Shown one piece after another: positions 34,797 through 47,127 of a stretch of 64,000 bases of DNA (its first letter is position 1; each line of letters begins with the position of its first letter). The DNA is from Lycium barbarum (taxonomy: Eukaryota; Streptophyta; Magnoliopsida; Solanales; Solanaceae). The translations under genes and the position numbers were made by a program. The notes beneath the pieces were generated by a model, which saw nothing but the letters and a program-made list of their open reading frames with translations, was not told where the DNA came from and searched no databases. The stretch is taken from positions 64,574,884 through 64,638,883 of the forward strand of contig NC_083338.1 of the NCBI RefSeq assembly GCF_019175385.1, in the 5' to 3' direction.

Positions 34797-37700
34797 GATC
34801 ACCGCTGCAAGCTCCAGATCGTGAGTAGGATAATTCTTTTCATGCTTTTTCAATTGTCGAGAAGCATAAGCTATAACTCTGCCGTGCTGCATCAATACAC
34901 AGCCCAATCCCACGCCAGAAGCGTCACAATAAATAACATATCCATCGGGTCCCTCTGGAAGAGTCAGAACTGGGGCTGTAGTCAGCTTCTCTTTTAGCAA
35001 CTGGAAGCTTCGTTCACAAGCATCAGTCCACTGGAACTTGGCTCCCTTCTGAGTTAGCCTTGTCAAAGGCGCTGAAATCGAAGCAAACTTTTCCACAAAT
35101 CTTCTGTAATAGCCAGCTAACCCCAGGAAACTACGTACCTCTGTGGGCGTCGTGGGTCTGGGCCAATTTTTCACGGCCTCAATCTTCTGTGTATCCACCC
35201 GGACACCATCAGCTGCAATAATATGCCCCAGGAATGCCACTGAAGCCAGCCAGAATTCACATTAGAAAATTTTGCATAATATTTCCGATGCCGAAGTACC
35301 CCAAGTACCGCTCTCAGATGATCTGCGTGCTCTGCCTCGGACCGAGAATAAACCAGGATATCATCGATAAATACAATTACGAACATGTCTAAGAATGGCC
35401 TGAATACCCGGTTCATTAAATCCATGAATACCGCAGGAGCATTAGTCAGCCCAAAAGACATAACTCTGAATTCATAATGCCCATATCTGGTCCGGAATGC
35501 TGTCTTAGGAATATCGGCCTCCCGTACCCGTACCTGATGATAGCCAGACTGAAGATCTATCTTCGAAAAATACTTGGCGCCCTGCAACTGATCAAACAAA
35601 TCGTCAATTCTGGGGAGGGGGTATTTATTCTTTATGGTTACCTTATTCAGCTGTCGATAATCAATACACATACGCAACGACCCGTCTTTCTTACGCACAA
35701 ATAATACCGGGGCTCCCCAAGGCGAAGTACTGGGCCTGATAAAGCCTTTTTCTAACAGATCCTTCAACTGCTCTTTCAGTTCTTTCAATTCTGCCGGTGC
35801 CATTCTGTACGGGGGAATAGATATCGGCTGAGTATCTGGAAGCAAATCAATAGTAAAATCTATCTCCCGCTCCGGAGGAAGGCCTGGAAGCTTATCTGGG
35901 AATACATCCGGAAATTCATTAACCACGGGAACTGACTGAAGAGTCGGCGTTTCCGCTGTCAAGTCTTGTACCCGAACCAGATGATAAAAATAACCCTTTC
36001 TGATCATTTTCTTCGCCTTAAGGTATGAAATAAACTTACCTTTCGGCGATGCTGTATTACCGGCCCATTCTATAACTGGCTCCCCGGGAAACTGGAAACG
36101 AACTACCTTATTTTGGCAGTCAACACTAGCATAACAGGAATCTAGCCAGTCCATACCCATAATAACATCGAACTCGATCATATCTAACTCCACCAGATCT
36201 GCCTTAGTGTCTCGGCCGCATATAATTACAGAAAAGTCTTTATATACCTGTTTTGCTACAATAAAGTCCCCAATCGGTGTGGCTACCTCAAATGGCTCTA
36301 TAGGTTCAGACGTTATACCAATTTTACAAGCAACCAGAGGCGAAATATATGACAAAGTCGAACCTGGATCAATCAATGCATACACAAACCGAGAGAAAAC
36401 CAATAATGTACCTGTAACGACATTAGGCGATGCCTCCTGATCCTGGTGGCTGGACAGAGCATAGATGCGGTTCGAAGGACCGCTAGTACCCGAAGCTCCA
36501 CCACGGCCTCTGCCGCGACCCGCTGGTGCTGATGTACCTGGCCCCGTAGGGCGCATAGCCACTGATAAAGATGAAGACCCGGCGGCTGACCCGGTAGGCT
36601 GCGCTGCACCACCCAAACTACCCTTATATGGGCAATCTCTCACAGAATGGCCTTGACGACCACAAGAAAAACATGCACCGGTGGCTCTGTAGCACTCTCC
36701 CGGATGATATCTGCCACAATAAGAACACTGAGGCCTAGGTGGCCTCGTCCGACCAGAACCCCTATCTGTCCGCGAACCTGAAGCCCTGGAGCTCTGACCT
36801 ACTCCTGAATACCCTGGGCTATCAAATCTGCGACCTGTAGGCTGTGGAGGTGCACTCTGTGCCGGCTGGGATAGATGTCTGCTAGGCTGCTGCGGCTGCT
36901 GAGGCTGTCTGCCCCGAAAATCTCCAAAATACCCAGACGATCTAGCCCTCTTGGGCTGTCTCCGATCCTGGCTCCTATCAGGCTGACGCTCCCTATGCCG
37001 GTCCTCCATGCCCTGGGTGTGGGCCTGAATCCGGGCAATATCCATGCCGGGCTGAGCAGCCAATACCAAACAGCTGTCGACAAAATAACGGTCCAGCCCC
37101 ATAATGTACCTGTGCATCCTGTCAGCCATAGTAGCTACCACAACAGGTGCGTATCGGGCCAATGAGTCGAACTCCATACTGTACTCTCGAACACTGCGAC
37201 CCCTCTGTCTCAGCAATGAGAATCTGTCAGCCTTGGCCCGCCGTAGCTCCGGGGGCAGAAAATGGCTAAGAAAAGCCTGAGAAAAATCATCCCAAACTGC
37301 TGGGGGAGCGCCGTCACCCCTAGATAACTCCCATGACTCGTACCAATTAGCCGCCACATCATACAACCGGTACGAGGCCAACGCACCTAACTCTGTCTCG
37401 GAAGCATTAATCAGTTGTAAAGTGCGCCACATCTTCCTGATAAACTCCTCAGGATCCTCCTCGGGCTTAGTCCCGAAGAACTCTGGAGGACCACAAGTCA
37501 AGAACTCACGGGCTCTCGAACTGTCACGCCTGTAAGCCCGGTCACCTCCCAGTCCGTGCCCCTGAACCTATCCTACCACAAGTCTGATCAATAGCTGGAC
37601 TGCCTCTCTCATAGTCTGATCCTCAGTGCCTGGCCGTGGAGCTGGGGGCTCAGGTACTGGAATCTCGGGAGCTGGCGGTGGAGCCGCCTCCCGACCTGCA

Positions 37701-37873
37701 GCTGCTGCTGCTCCAATCTCCTCTACATGTGGCGGTGTGGAAGAGCCCTCTGCCGGGGGAAAAACATCAGTAGCAATATGAGCATGGGCCCTGGTAACCC
37801 TCTGGGCCCGACTAGTCTCTCCCACAGCTGCTGCCTTGGCCTTTTGGGCCGCTGTCGCCTTTTTTGGAGGCAT
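34797..37873 (-). pseudogene. gag-pol: Gypsy gag-pol of E8, broken
   Basis: The start is ATG at 37871-37873 (MPPKKATAAQ), about 190 bp after the primer-binding site. After about 100 residues a stop (TAG, 37568-37570) interrupts gag; the frame resumes without shift. Gag then shows the retrotransposon capsid-type domain (about 37480-37000), a basic Q/R-rich linker and a CCHC knuckle [14 protein letters not shown] (near 36620-36665). Protease has LIDPGST (near 36370), reverse transcriptase has FIDDILVYS (near 35350-35375). One base is missing at about 35261, shifting the frame; the rest continues in the frame ending at 34785. RNase H stops after LELAAVI, where a deletion joins pol to the 3' LTR, adding LDM and a stop. 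Integrase and chromodomain are gone. Compared with E6 the visible catalytic residues are conserved, so decay is mainly from the stop, frameshift and deletion. Confidence 0.94.
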
Positions 37874-37981
37874 AACTGCAAATGTAACAATTCGTTAGGG
37901 AGGAATCATCCTGATAACACAGCTCTATCGCACGATCTAAGACAGAAAGAAGGGTAGTATCCTAAATGCCCTGTAGCCTCC

Positions 37982-38017
37982 TGTTTATAGGTATGGTGCA
38001 CAACACACCGATAAACA
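37982..38017 (-). other. E8 leader hairpin with palindromic loop GTGCAC
   Basis: In element sense TGTTTATCGGTGTG pairs with CATACCTATAAACA (about 12 of 14, counting G-U). The loop TTGTGCAC holds the palindrome GTGCAC. It lies between primer-binding site and gag, where retroviral dimerisation signals lie. Confidence 0.78.
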
Positions 38018-38060
38018 AGACTCTACTAGACACGGTCTGTAGACATTCCGAGGACGAACC

Positions 38061-38072
38061 GCTCTGATACCA
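38061..38072 (-). other. E8 primer-binding site
   Basis: GCTCTGATACCA on the plus strand is the complement of the initiator tRNA-Met type site. It is 4 bp from the LTR. Confidence 0.88.
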
Positions 38073-38076
38073 CTTT

Positions 38077-41000
38077 TGTCACGACCCAACCCCGTAGGCC
38101 GTGACTAGTGCCCGATCTGGGCACCCGAACGCATCTACCAAATGCTATCGCAAATTGTATCAAACGCATTCTAGTATAAAGCAGAAGCCGACAAGGCTTT
38201 ATTTCCAATTTAGATAATTTCCAGAAAAATTTCGGCAGAGTTTCCTTTGTTTTACGGACTATCCCACATACCCTGCACGCAGAAAATACCAACAAAGGCC
38301 ACACAGGGCCAACAGAGTAACATCTAAATATATGCGGACCGGCCGCCGCGGCGAATGGGATCGCCCAAACACAACACATACACATATCTGTACAGAAAGA
38401 TCCCAACCCACAAACATGTCCACAGACCTCTAACAGACCGACAGAATCAAATGACGGGACAGGGCCCCGCCGTACCCATGAACGAGAATATACATATATA
38501 GAAGTGACAGACTATACCAAAAGATGGCTCTGAATAAAAGAGCGCTCCAAAAATAGCAGAATGAGATCCTAAGCGGACGGATAAGCAAACCTGTCGTCGG
38601 TACCTGCGCGGCATGAAAACGCAGCCCCCGAGGAAAGGGGGTCAGTACGAATTATGTACTGAATATGTAAAGCCTGAGTTACAGAAACAAAATCATAACT
38701 GGTGCAGAACATACAGAAAGTAAACGGAAAATCCAAAGTATCAGATACATATTTCCAAAACATGCAGAGTGTGTACAGAACATATGTCATATCAAATCCG
38801 GCCCCTGCCAAGGGACTCGGCAGACAGAACGTGGACACCCTCCCGACGTTGGTGCCACAACACAGAAGAATCAGAATAGGGGCATAACCCCGTAACATAA
38901 TATGTCATATCAGATGGCCATAGTAAATCATATCAGAACAAACGTACATGGCACAGCATACTCCACAAACCCATGTACGCGTATACCTGCCCCCTCACAT
39001 CGAGGCACGGCGAACAATGCAGGGGATTACGCTTGACAACATATCCTGGCCCGGGCTCAGTGTGGGAAACATTGGGGCATCCACGAATAGAGTAGTGAGA
39101 AACTAAATGCAGTTAAAATATCATAAATATTTTCAGAGACTCGATGAGGCATATTAATGACAAACAAATCCAATGAAGTCAGACGGAGTTATAATACGTG
39201 GGGTTCGGATGTCATAAAGAATTACAGAAGCATAATATTTCTGAAATTGTTCCGGGTGCCAAAACAATTTATAAGACTTAATGGAATATTTAAAACAGTT
39301 TTTGTTTAGTAATTAAAAGAGTAGTTAGGACATTTCTTTCAAAAACTGCTCGAAAACAAGCCTTAAGTACAATAAGGGTAAAACCGGGAATAGCGGGCCC
39401 ACCTCGGAACAAGCAAGGCGGTGGGCTCAAATTACGCCCTTTAAGCTTATGGGGTCACCTATAAAGGTTTTACGGACATTCTATAGCTTTTCAAGGAGTT
39501 TAGAGAAGGTTTACATAATTTCAGGAAAAGCATATCAAAATGGTTCAATTCTACTGAAGGAAAAACTGAGATTTCCTCTTGCGGATTCCGATGGCCAAGA
39601 AGGTCTTTTGAGGCCCGAATCCGATCCTAAAACACTTAGACATGCCAAAAGAAGGATCGGGGTAGCTTTACATACCTTTCAAGCTCCTTACGCCTTTCCA
39701 AACTCACTTCCCGTTTCGTCAAAAATCTGCAAATGGTCAAGTTTACCAATTGTAAGTTATAGATGCTACAAATTCAATTAAACTCTTATTTGCCTACCCA
39801 AATTTCGGCAGCACTTCCCCTATACATATAGCACCCCGAGAATTCAACTCGGCTATAAATCATCAACAACAACCCAAACGGAAACATCAATATCAACAAT
39901 GAATCATTAAAAACACAAATATCCTTCAACTAGTCATTTTTCTCACAGGTTGACATAACCTTCATTCTAACCCAAACTTCCACTAATATCAATAATTTCA
40001 CATTCAACAAAAATCAAGATCATCACCATATAGTCCTAGAAACATTTCATATCGTTTGCCTTAAGATATACACTCGATATACAATCTTCTGCCAAAATCA
40101 TAACTTATACAAAACATTAAATCTTTGGCATACAACTTCATAACAAGTTTCCAACTTCCAAATTCATCAATGATCATCATAATTCACAACCAAATAACTT
40201 CATTTCCTTAATGTCGGAAAATCATACTAAAACGACATAAGTTTCTGCATTCCAATTCAATACAAACTTATATCATTCTAACTTCATTTACATATCAAGC
40301 ATCACAATAACACTTTAACACAGGAAACAACTTAATTCATTTCTATCCCAATTCCAACATACTATACGGCCATATGCTTATTTTGGCAACTTCAACTAAA
40401 TCATTCAACTTTCAATCCCAATATGAATTCCACCATACTTACAACTAGAATACAACATAATTTCAATTTTTCATTAGCATATAATGCATGCATATACACG
40501 GCCATACCTCAAATATCCAAACCCACTTTGCAAACTTCCATTTTTCCATATAATCAACACATTTCTACATACTACAACACAATCAAAACTTCATAACACA
40601 ATAAAAAGGTAGAAATTCTTACCTTTTCTTCAAGTCTTCTTCACTTGGAGATGTGATCACTTTGAAGAATCTAAAGCTTCCCACTCCAAACCAACTATAC
40701 CAAGTTACAAAGGAGCCTTGACTTAGTAGGAAATCAACAAGAAATGAATTTTTGGAGCAATATTTTTGCTAGACAAATTACCAAGGCAAACCCGAAACCT
40801 CTTCTTTCTCTTCTTCTATTTTTTTGTTGTTCTTATCTTCTAATTTCTTAAGTCTTCTATGGTATATGTAGTTGAAGTGCTTGGTCACATGACCAAGCAC
40901 ATGACCAACTAAAATGGGCTTGGACCAAGGCCTAAAGTGGCCGGCCATGCACCTCTTTTTGGGCCTCACTTTCAATTCAATATTTTGAGCCCAATTGGTT

Positions 41001-41192
41001 GCGGATCTTATTTTGTAATTCCCGAAAATAATTCCCGAAACTCCAACTTTTCCCTTGGGCTTCCCTGACTCTTCCACATTAATATTCTTTCATAAACAAC
41101 TCATGTGTTAATTAGAATCAATTATGGCCTTACTTCTTAAAAGTCAAGATTATTTCTAATTTTCCAAATGAGCGAAAACACAGGATATAACA
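38077..41192 (-). repeat. E8 5' LTR (3.1 kb)
   Basis: This runs from TGTCACGACCCAACCC to AGGATATAACA. It aligns with the E6 3' LTR in opposite orientation and with E9 and E12. It contains the palindrome in a weakened form (39794-39811), the hairpin near 38624 and several short frames mirrored in the 3' LTR, which are not genes. Confidence 0.94.
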
Positions 41193-41197
41193 GCGGT

Positions 41198-41249
41198 GCT
41201 CGGTAACTAGCTCCGGGTACCTGTCGCGGCCCCTAGTCGGGTCGTGACA
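41198..41249 (+). repeat. E7 5' LTR, last 52 bp
   Basis: This resumes after the E8 target duplicate and ends GGTCGTGACA directly before the primer-binding site. TCGCGGCCCC and GGGTCGTGA (41224-41247) form a stem of about nine pairs, two of them G-U, just upstream of that site. Confidence 0.88.
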
Positions 41250-41253
41250 GAAG

Positions 41254-41265
41254 TGGTATCAGAGC
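41254..41265 (+). other. E7 primer-binding site
   Basis: TGGTATCAGAGC lies 4 bp after the LTR end and is complementary to the 3' end of initiator tRNA-Met. Confidence 0.9.
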
Positions 41266-41309
41266 AGTTCGTCCTAGGAAGTGTCTACGAGCCGTGTCTA
41301 GTAGAGTCT

Positions 41310-41344
41310 TGTTTATGGTGTGTTGCGCGCCACGCTAATAAACA
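41310..41344 (+). other. E7 leader hairpin with palindromic loop GCGCGC
   Basis: TGTTTATGGTGTG and CACGCTAATAAACA form the stem, with one bulge and few mismatches. The loop TTGCGCGC is identical to that of E10. It lies 44 nt after the primer-binding site and about 110 nt before the gag start. A further conserved block, CGTGCGATAGAGC, follows at about 41395. Confidence 0.75.
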
Positions 41345-41455
41345 AGAGGCTACAGGACATTTAGGAAAATTACCATCTTTCTTCTCATGAAATCGTGCGA
41401 TAGAGCCCTGTCTAGGATTATATTATTCCTAAAAGTGCGTTATGGTTTCAGAAAA

Positions 41456-44176
41456 ATGCCGCCAAAGGGAAAAGCTACCGCCGCCCAGAAGGGAAAAGCT
41501 ACGACAAAGAGGCGGACGGAAAGAGAGCCTCCTGCAAATGTAGAGGAAAGTGAATCGCAAAGTGAGGCCGCGCCCAATGTAGAAAAGCAGGGAGGATCCT
41601 CAGCTCCGATTCCTCCACCGGGTGCTTCGGGTCAACAAGTGTCTGAGGCCATACATTTATTGACACAGTTGGTTGCCGCTCAAGCACAACGATAGAATGC
41701 GGGCCCAAGTGATCGTTCGGCTAGTACAAGAGCCCATGATTTCCTTATTCTAAACCCTCTATAATTTTTCGGGTCGAAGCCGGATGAGGACCCACAAGGT
41801 TTTATCGATGAGATGTTGCGGACGCTGAAACTTATGCATGCTTCTGAGACCGAATCCGTGGAGTTGGCCTCATATAGACTTCGCGACGTGGCGGTACTAT
41901 GGTATAAAAATTAGGTGATATCAAGGGGAGAGAACGCACCACCTCCCGTTTGGCAAGAATTTGTGGATGCCTTTATTCGTCATTACTTGCCACCTGAAGT
42001 CCGCCGAGCTAGAGCGGAAAGGTTCTTTAATTTGAAACAGGGAAGCATGAGTGCCCGAGAGTATAGTATGCAATTCAACTCATTGGCCCGGAATGCTCCG
42101 ACTATGGTGGGTGACATGGGAGACCGAATCTATAGATTTGTGAGTGGTTTAGGACCACACTTGTTCAGAGATTGTCAGACAGTCTCTTTGCAAGACGGGA
42201 TAGATATTTCCCGGATACAGGCCCATGCTCAGAACCTCGAGAAACGACAACGACAGCAGAGAAGTGAGAGTGATGGTGACAGAAGACAAGGTAAGAGGGA
42301 TAGATCTATGGGGGAGAGCAGTGAGTACCGAGGGGGACCGAAACAGACGCATTCTAGGCACTCAGGTCAGACAGTGACCAGTGCACCTCCCAGATTCTCG
42401 GATAGAAGATTTGACCGTTCTTTTCAGTCAGGCCAGGGGCAGAGTTTGAGGGCCTCATATTCGCAGTCTAGGGGAGACTTTAGCCAGAGGAGACCTCTAG
42501 TACCGCGGTGTAGCCAGTGCGGTAAATTGCATTCCGGACAATGTCACCTGGGTTCGGATGCTTGCTACGCCTGCGGGCAGGTTGGTCATATGATGAGAGA
42601 TTGCCCTTCAGCGAGAGGTAGAGTTAGGACTCAGCCTACGGGGTCAGCAGTTGGGTCCTCTTCAGTGCGCCCGACAGCGCAGACTTCTCAGACCACAGCA
42701 GGTAGAGGCAGAGGCAGAGGTGGAGCATCTACTCCAGGTGCTATTCAGCCCTGTGTGTATGCTTTACCTAGGCGACAGGATCTTGAGTCTTCCCCAGATG
42801 TTGTCACAGGTACCTTGACTATATTTTCCCGTGACGTATATGCTTTGATTGATCCGGGTTTTACCTTCTCATATATTACTCTGTATATCGCTGATTGTGT
42901 TGGGGTGAGACCCGAGCTGATTAAACCTTTCGAGGTATTCACTCCAGTCGGTGATCCCGTAATAGCGAGACAAGTATATAAGGACTGTGTAGTCATTATA
43001 TGTGATCGCCAGACGACAACGGATTTGATTGAACTTGAGATGATAGATTTCGATGTAATTATGGGTATGGATTGGCTGGCATCGTGTTATGCTAATGTTT
43101 GCTGCCGGACCAAGGTAGTTCGATTCCAATTTCTGGGAGACCCCGTACTATAGTGGAAAGGTAATAAGGCATCCCCAAAGGGTAGGTTTATTTCCTACCT
43201 CAAGGCGAGGAAGATGATAGCAAAACGTTACATCTATCATCTAGTTCGGGTTCATAATAGAGAGGCGAAGCCGCCAACTTTCCAATCTGTTCCAGTGGTG
43301 AACGAATTTCCAGACGTATTCCCAGGTGAAATTCCAGGTCTTCCTCTAGAAAGGGAAATCGACTTTGCTATTGATGTATTACCAGACACCGAGCCTATTT
43401 CTATTCCTCTGTATCGAATGGCTCCAGCAGAACTGAAAGAGGTAAAAGCACAGCTAAAAGATTTACTTGAGAAGGGGTTTATAAGGCCTAGTTCTTCGCC
43501 GTGGGGAGCACGAGTCCTGTTCGTAAAGAAGAAAGACGGATCTCTACGAATGTGCATCGACTACAGGCAGTTGAACAAGTTGACAATAAAGAATAAATAC
43601 CCTCTTCCCAGAATCGACGATTTGTTTGATCAATTACAGGGCGCTAAATGGTTCTCCAAGATAGATCTGAGATCGGGTTATCATCAGGTGAGAATTAGGG
43701 AAGCAGATATTCCCAAGACTGCCTTCAGGACAAGATATGGTCACTACGAGTTTCGAGTAATGTCATTTGGGTTGACAAATGCCCCGGCGCTGTTTATGAA
43801 TTTAATGAACAATGTGTTCAGGCCATTCTTAGACCTCTTCGTGATAGTATATATCGACGATATTTTGGTGTATTCTCGCACAAAATCAGAACATGCAGAT
43901 CACCTAAGAATTGTTCTGGGCGTTCTTCGAGCCCGGGAATTATATGCAAAGTTCTCGAAGTGCGAGTTTTGGCTTAATTCGGTAGCATTTCTAGGTCATG
44001 TTATTTCAGACGATGGTATCCGAATCGACACTCAGAAAATAGAAGCTGTGTAGACTTGGCCAAGACCTACGACGCCTACAGAAGTTCGTAGTTTTCTGGG
44101 TTTGGCAGGTTATTATCGAAGATTCGTAGAGGGCTTTTCATCCATTTCAGCCCCATTAACGAAGCTAACCCAGAAG
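41456..44176 (+). pseudogene. gag-pol: Gypsy gag-pol of E7, first part
   Basis: I chose the ATG at 41456 (MPPKGKATAAQ) because it aligns with the E8 start; a longer frame upstream is leader. In-frame stops lie at 41693-41695, near 41760, near 41912, at 43151-43153 and at 44051-44053. Between them gag reads clearly (capsid-type domain from 41915), with a CCHC knuckle CYACGQVGHMMRDC (about 42560-42605), protease LIDPGFTFSYI (from about 42846) and GMDWLASC, then reverse transcriptase with YIDDILVYS (about 43853-43880). The coding frame is cut by E9 in the connection between RT and RNase H (LTQK) and continues at 55616. Five stops without frameshifts suggest slow point decay. It is more diverged from E6/E8 than they are from each other, so it is a separate family. 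Confidence 0.93.
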
Positions 44177-47127
44177 TGTCAGGACCCAAGCCCGTAGGCC
44201 GTGACTAGTGCCCGATCTGGACACCCGACACGTCTATCAAATGCTATCTCAAATTCTATCAAACGCATTCAAGTATATAGCAGAAGCCGACAAGGCTTTA
44301 TTTCAAATTTAGATAATTTCCAGGAAATTTTCGGCAGAGTTTCCTTTGTTTTACGGACTATCCCATATACCCTGCACGCAGAAAATACCAACAAAGGACC
44401 ACACAGGGCCAACGAAGCAACATTTAAACATATGCGGACCGGCCGCCGCGGCGAATGGGATCGCCCAAACACAACATATACACACATCTGTACAGAAAGA
44501 CCCCAACCCACAAACATGTCCACAGACCTCTAAATAGACCGACAGAATCATATGACGGGACAGGGCCCCGCCGTACCCATGAACGAGAATATACATATAC
44601 AGTAATGACAGACTGTACCAAAAGATGGGCTCTGAATAAAAGAGCGCTCCAAATGGCAGAAAAGATATCCTAGACGGACGGATCAGCAAACCTGTCGTCG
44701 GTACCTGCGCGGCATGAAAACGCAGCCCCCGAAGAAAGGGGGTCAGTACGAAATATGTACTGAATATGTAAAGCCTGAATTACAGAAACAAAATCATAAC
44801 TGGTACAGAACGTACAGAAAGTAAACAGAAAACCCAAAGTATCAGATACATATTTTCAAGACATGCAGAGTGTGTACAGAAACATATGTCATATCAAATC
44901 CGGCCCCTGCCAAGGGACTCGACAGACAGAACGTGGCCACCCTCCCGACGCTGGTGCCACAACACAGAAGAATCAGAATAGTGGCATAACCCCGAACATA
45001 ATATGTCATATCAAATGGCCATAGAAAATCATATCAGAACAAGCGGACATGGCACATCATACTCCACAGACCCATGTACGCGTATACCTGCCCCCTCACA
45101 TCGAGGTACGGCGAACAATGCAGAGGATCACGCTTGACAACATATCTTGGCCCGGGCTCAGTGTGGGAAACATTGGGGCATCCACGAATGGAGTAGTGAG
45201 AGACTAATGCAGTTAAAATATCATAAATGTTTCCATAGACTCGATGAGGCATATCAAAAACAAACCAATCCAATGAAGTCGGAAGGGATCATAATAAATG
45301 AGTTTCGGATATCATAGTGAATTACATAGTATAACCTTTCTGAAGGCGTTCCGAGTGTCAAAACAATTTATCAGACTTAATGGAACATTTAAAACAATGT
45401 TTGTTAGGTAATTAGAATGGTAGTCAAAACATTTCTTTCAAAAACCGCTCGAAAATAGGACTTAAGTACAATAAGGGCAAAACCGGGAATAGCGGGCCCA
45501 CCTCGGGACAAGCAAGGCGGTGGGCTCAAATTAAATATTTTAAGCTTATGGGGTCACCTAAAAAGGTTCTACGGACGTTCTATAGCTTTTCAAGTAGTTT
45601 AGGGAAAGTTTGCATGATTATCAAGAATACAAACCAAAAGGGCTCAATCTTACTGAAGGAAAAAGCGAGATTTTCAATTGCGGATTCCGATGGGCAGAAA
45701 GTCTTTCGAGGCCCGAATCCGATTCTAATACACTTAGGCATGCCAAAAGAAGGATCGGGGTAGCTTTACATACCTTTTGAGCTTTGCACGCCTATCCAAG
45801 CTCACTTCCCGTTTCGTCAAAAATCTGCAAATGGTCAGGTTTACCAATTGTGAGTTATAGATTCTACGAATACAATTCAACTCATATTTGTCTACCGAAA
45901 TTTCGGCAGCACTTCCCCTATACATATAGCACCCCTGAGAATTCAACTCGGCTCAAAATCATCAACAACAACCCAAACAACAACATCAACATCAACAACA
46001 AACATTAGAAACACAATATGGCACAACTAGTTCTACTTGCCGACATAATGCCATAACCTTCATTTCAACTTCAACTCCCAAACCAATTTCAATGATTTCG
46101 CATTCATTATCAAACTAGATCATCACAACATAGTTTAGAAGCATTTCATATCGTTTCCTCAAATTATACACACGATATACATAATATACAAATTTTCCGC
46201 CAAAGTCCTAACTCGTCCAAAACTTCTAATCTTTGGCATACATATTCATAACATGTTTCCATCTTCCAAATTCATCAATGATCATCATAACTTATACCCT
46301 AACATCTTCATTTTCACAACGTCGTAAAATCGTACTAAAGCGACATAAGTTTCTACATTTCATTTCAAAGCAAACTCATATCATTTTACTTTCATTCACA
46401 TTGCAAGAATCACAATAACACAACTAACACAATAAACAAACTTAATCCATTTCATTCCATACAACTCCATACCACACGGCCAAATACTCTTTTTGCCAAT
46501 TCATCCAATTTTATTCAACTTTCATTCACAATATGAATTCCATCACATTCACAATTAGAATACAACATAATTTCAATTCTTCATTGGTATACAATGCATG
46601 CATACACACGGCTACACATATATACCACACACCCACTTTGCAAACTTCTATTTCTTCATATACAATCAACACATTTCCACATACTACAACACAAACAAAA
46701 CTTCATAACACAAGAATAAGGGGTGAATTCTTACCTTTTTACTCCCTCTTCTTCACTTGAATGAATGGTCACCTTGAAGAATTGAGTGCTTCTCTCTCCA
46801 AACCAACTATACCAAGTTGTAAAGGGACTTTGAATTAGTGAAAATCCAACAAGAGAATAATTTTTAAGGCAAGATTTTTGGTGGTGAAATTTCCAAGCAA
46901 AACCCGAACCCTTCTTCTCCTTGCTCTCTCTCTTGTTTTGTTTTCTTGTCTTCTAATTTTCTTGAACTTTCTAAGGGATAAGATGATATATATGGTCCCT
47001 TAAGTTAATTAATCACATGGAAAAATTAAATAAAACATGGGTTTGGGCCATTGGCTTGGCCGGCCACCCCTAGAAACTTTGGGCCTCATTTTTTTTTCCA
47101 TTATTCTTGGCCCAATGACTTATAATC
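44177..47127 (-). mobile_element. E9: solo LTR in E7 pol, left piece
   Basis: This starts TGTCAGGACCCAAGCCC and aligns with the E8 LTRs. AGAAG at 44172-44176 is repeated at 55616-55620 after the right piece, a perfect target duplication, and the flanks rejoin E7 pol in frame. Without E10 the LTR is about 3.14 kb with no interior. It carries the palindrome (45892-45909) and a TATA-like stretch (46984-46994). Confidence 0.92.

Larger units (their letters stand above)
32565..41192 (-). mobile_element. E8: Ty3/Gypsy chromovirus with internal deletion
   Basis: This minus-strand element is bounded by a perfect 5-bp target duplication GCGGT (32560-32564 and 41193-41197) inside the E7 5' LTR. It has a full 5' LTR (38077-41192), gag-pol up to RNase H, and a 3' LTR lacking its first 0.9 kb. 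Integrase, chromodomain and polypurine tract are deleted. The shared LTR parts are nearly identical, so insertion was recent compared with E7. Confidence 0.95.

Noticed and set aside
36875..37165. Frames opposite E8 gag (36207-37165 plus strand)
   Set aside because: They are antisense shadows of the gag and protease code.
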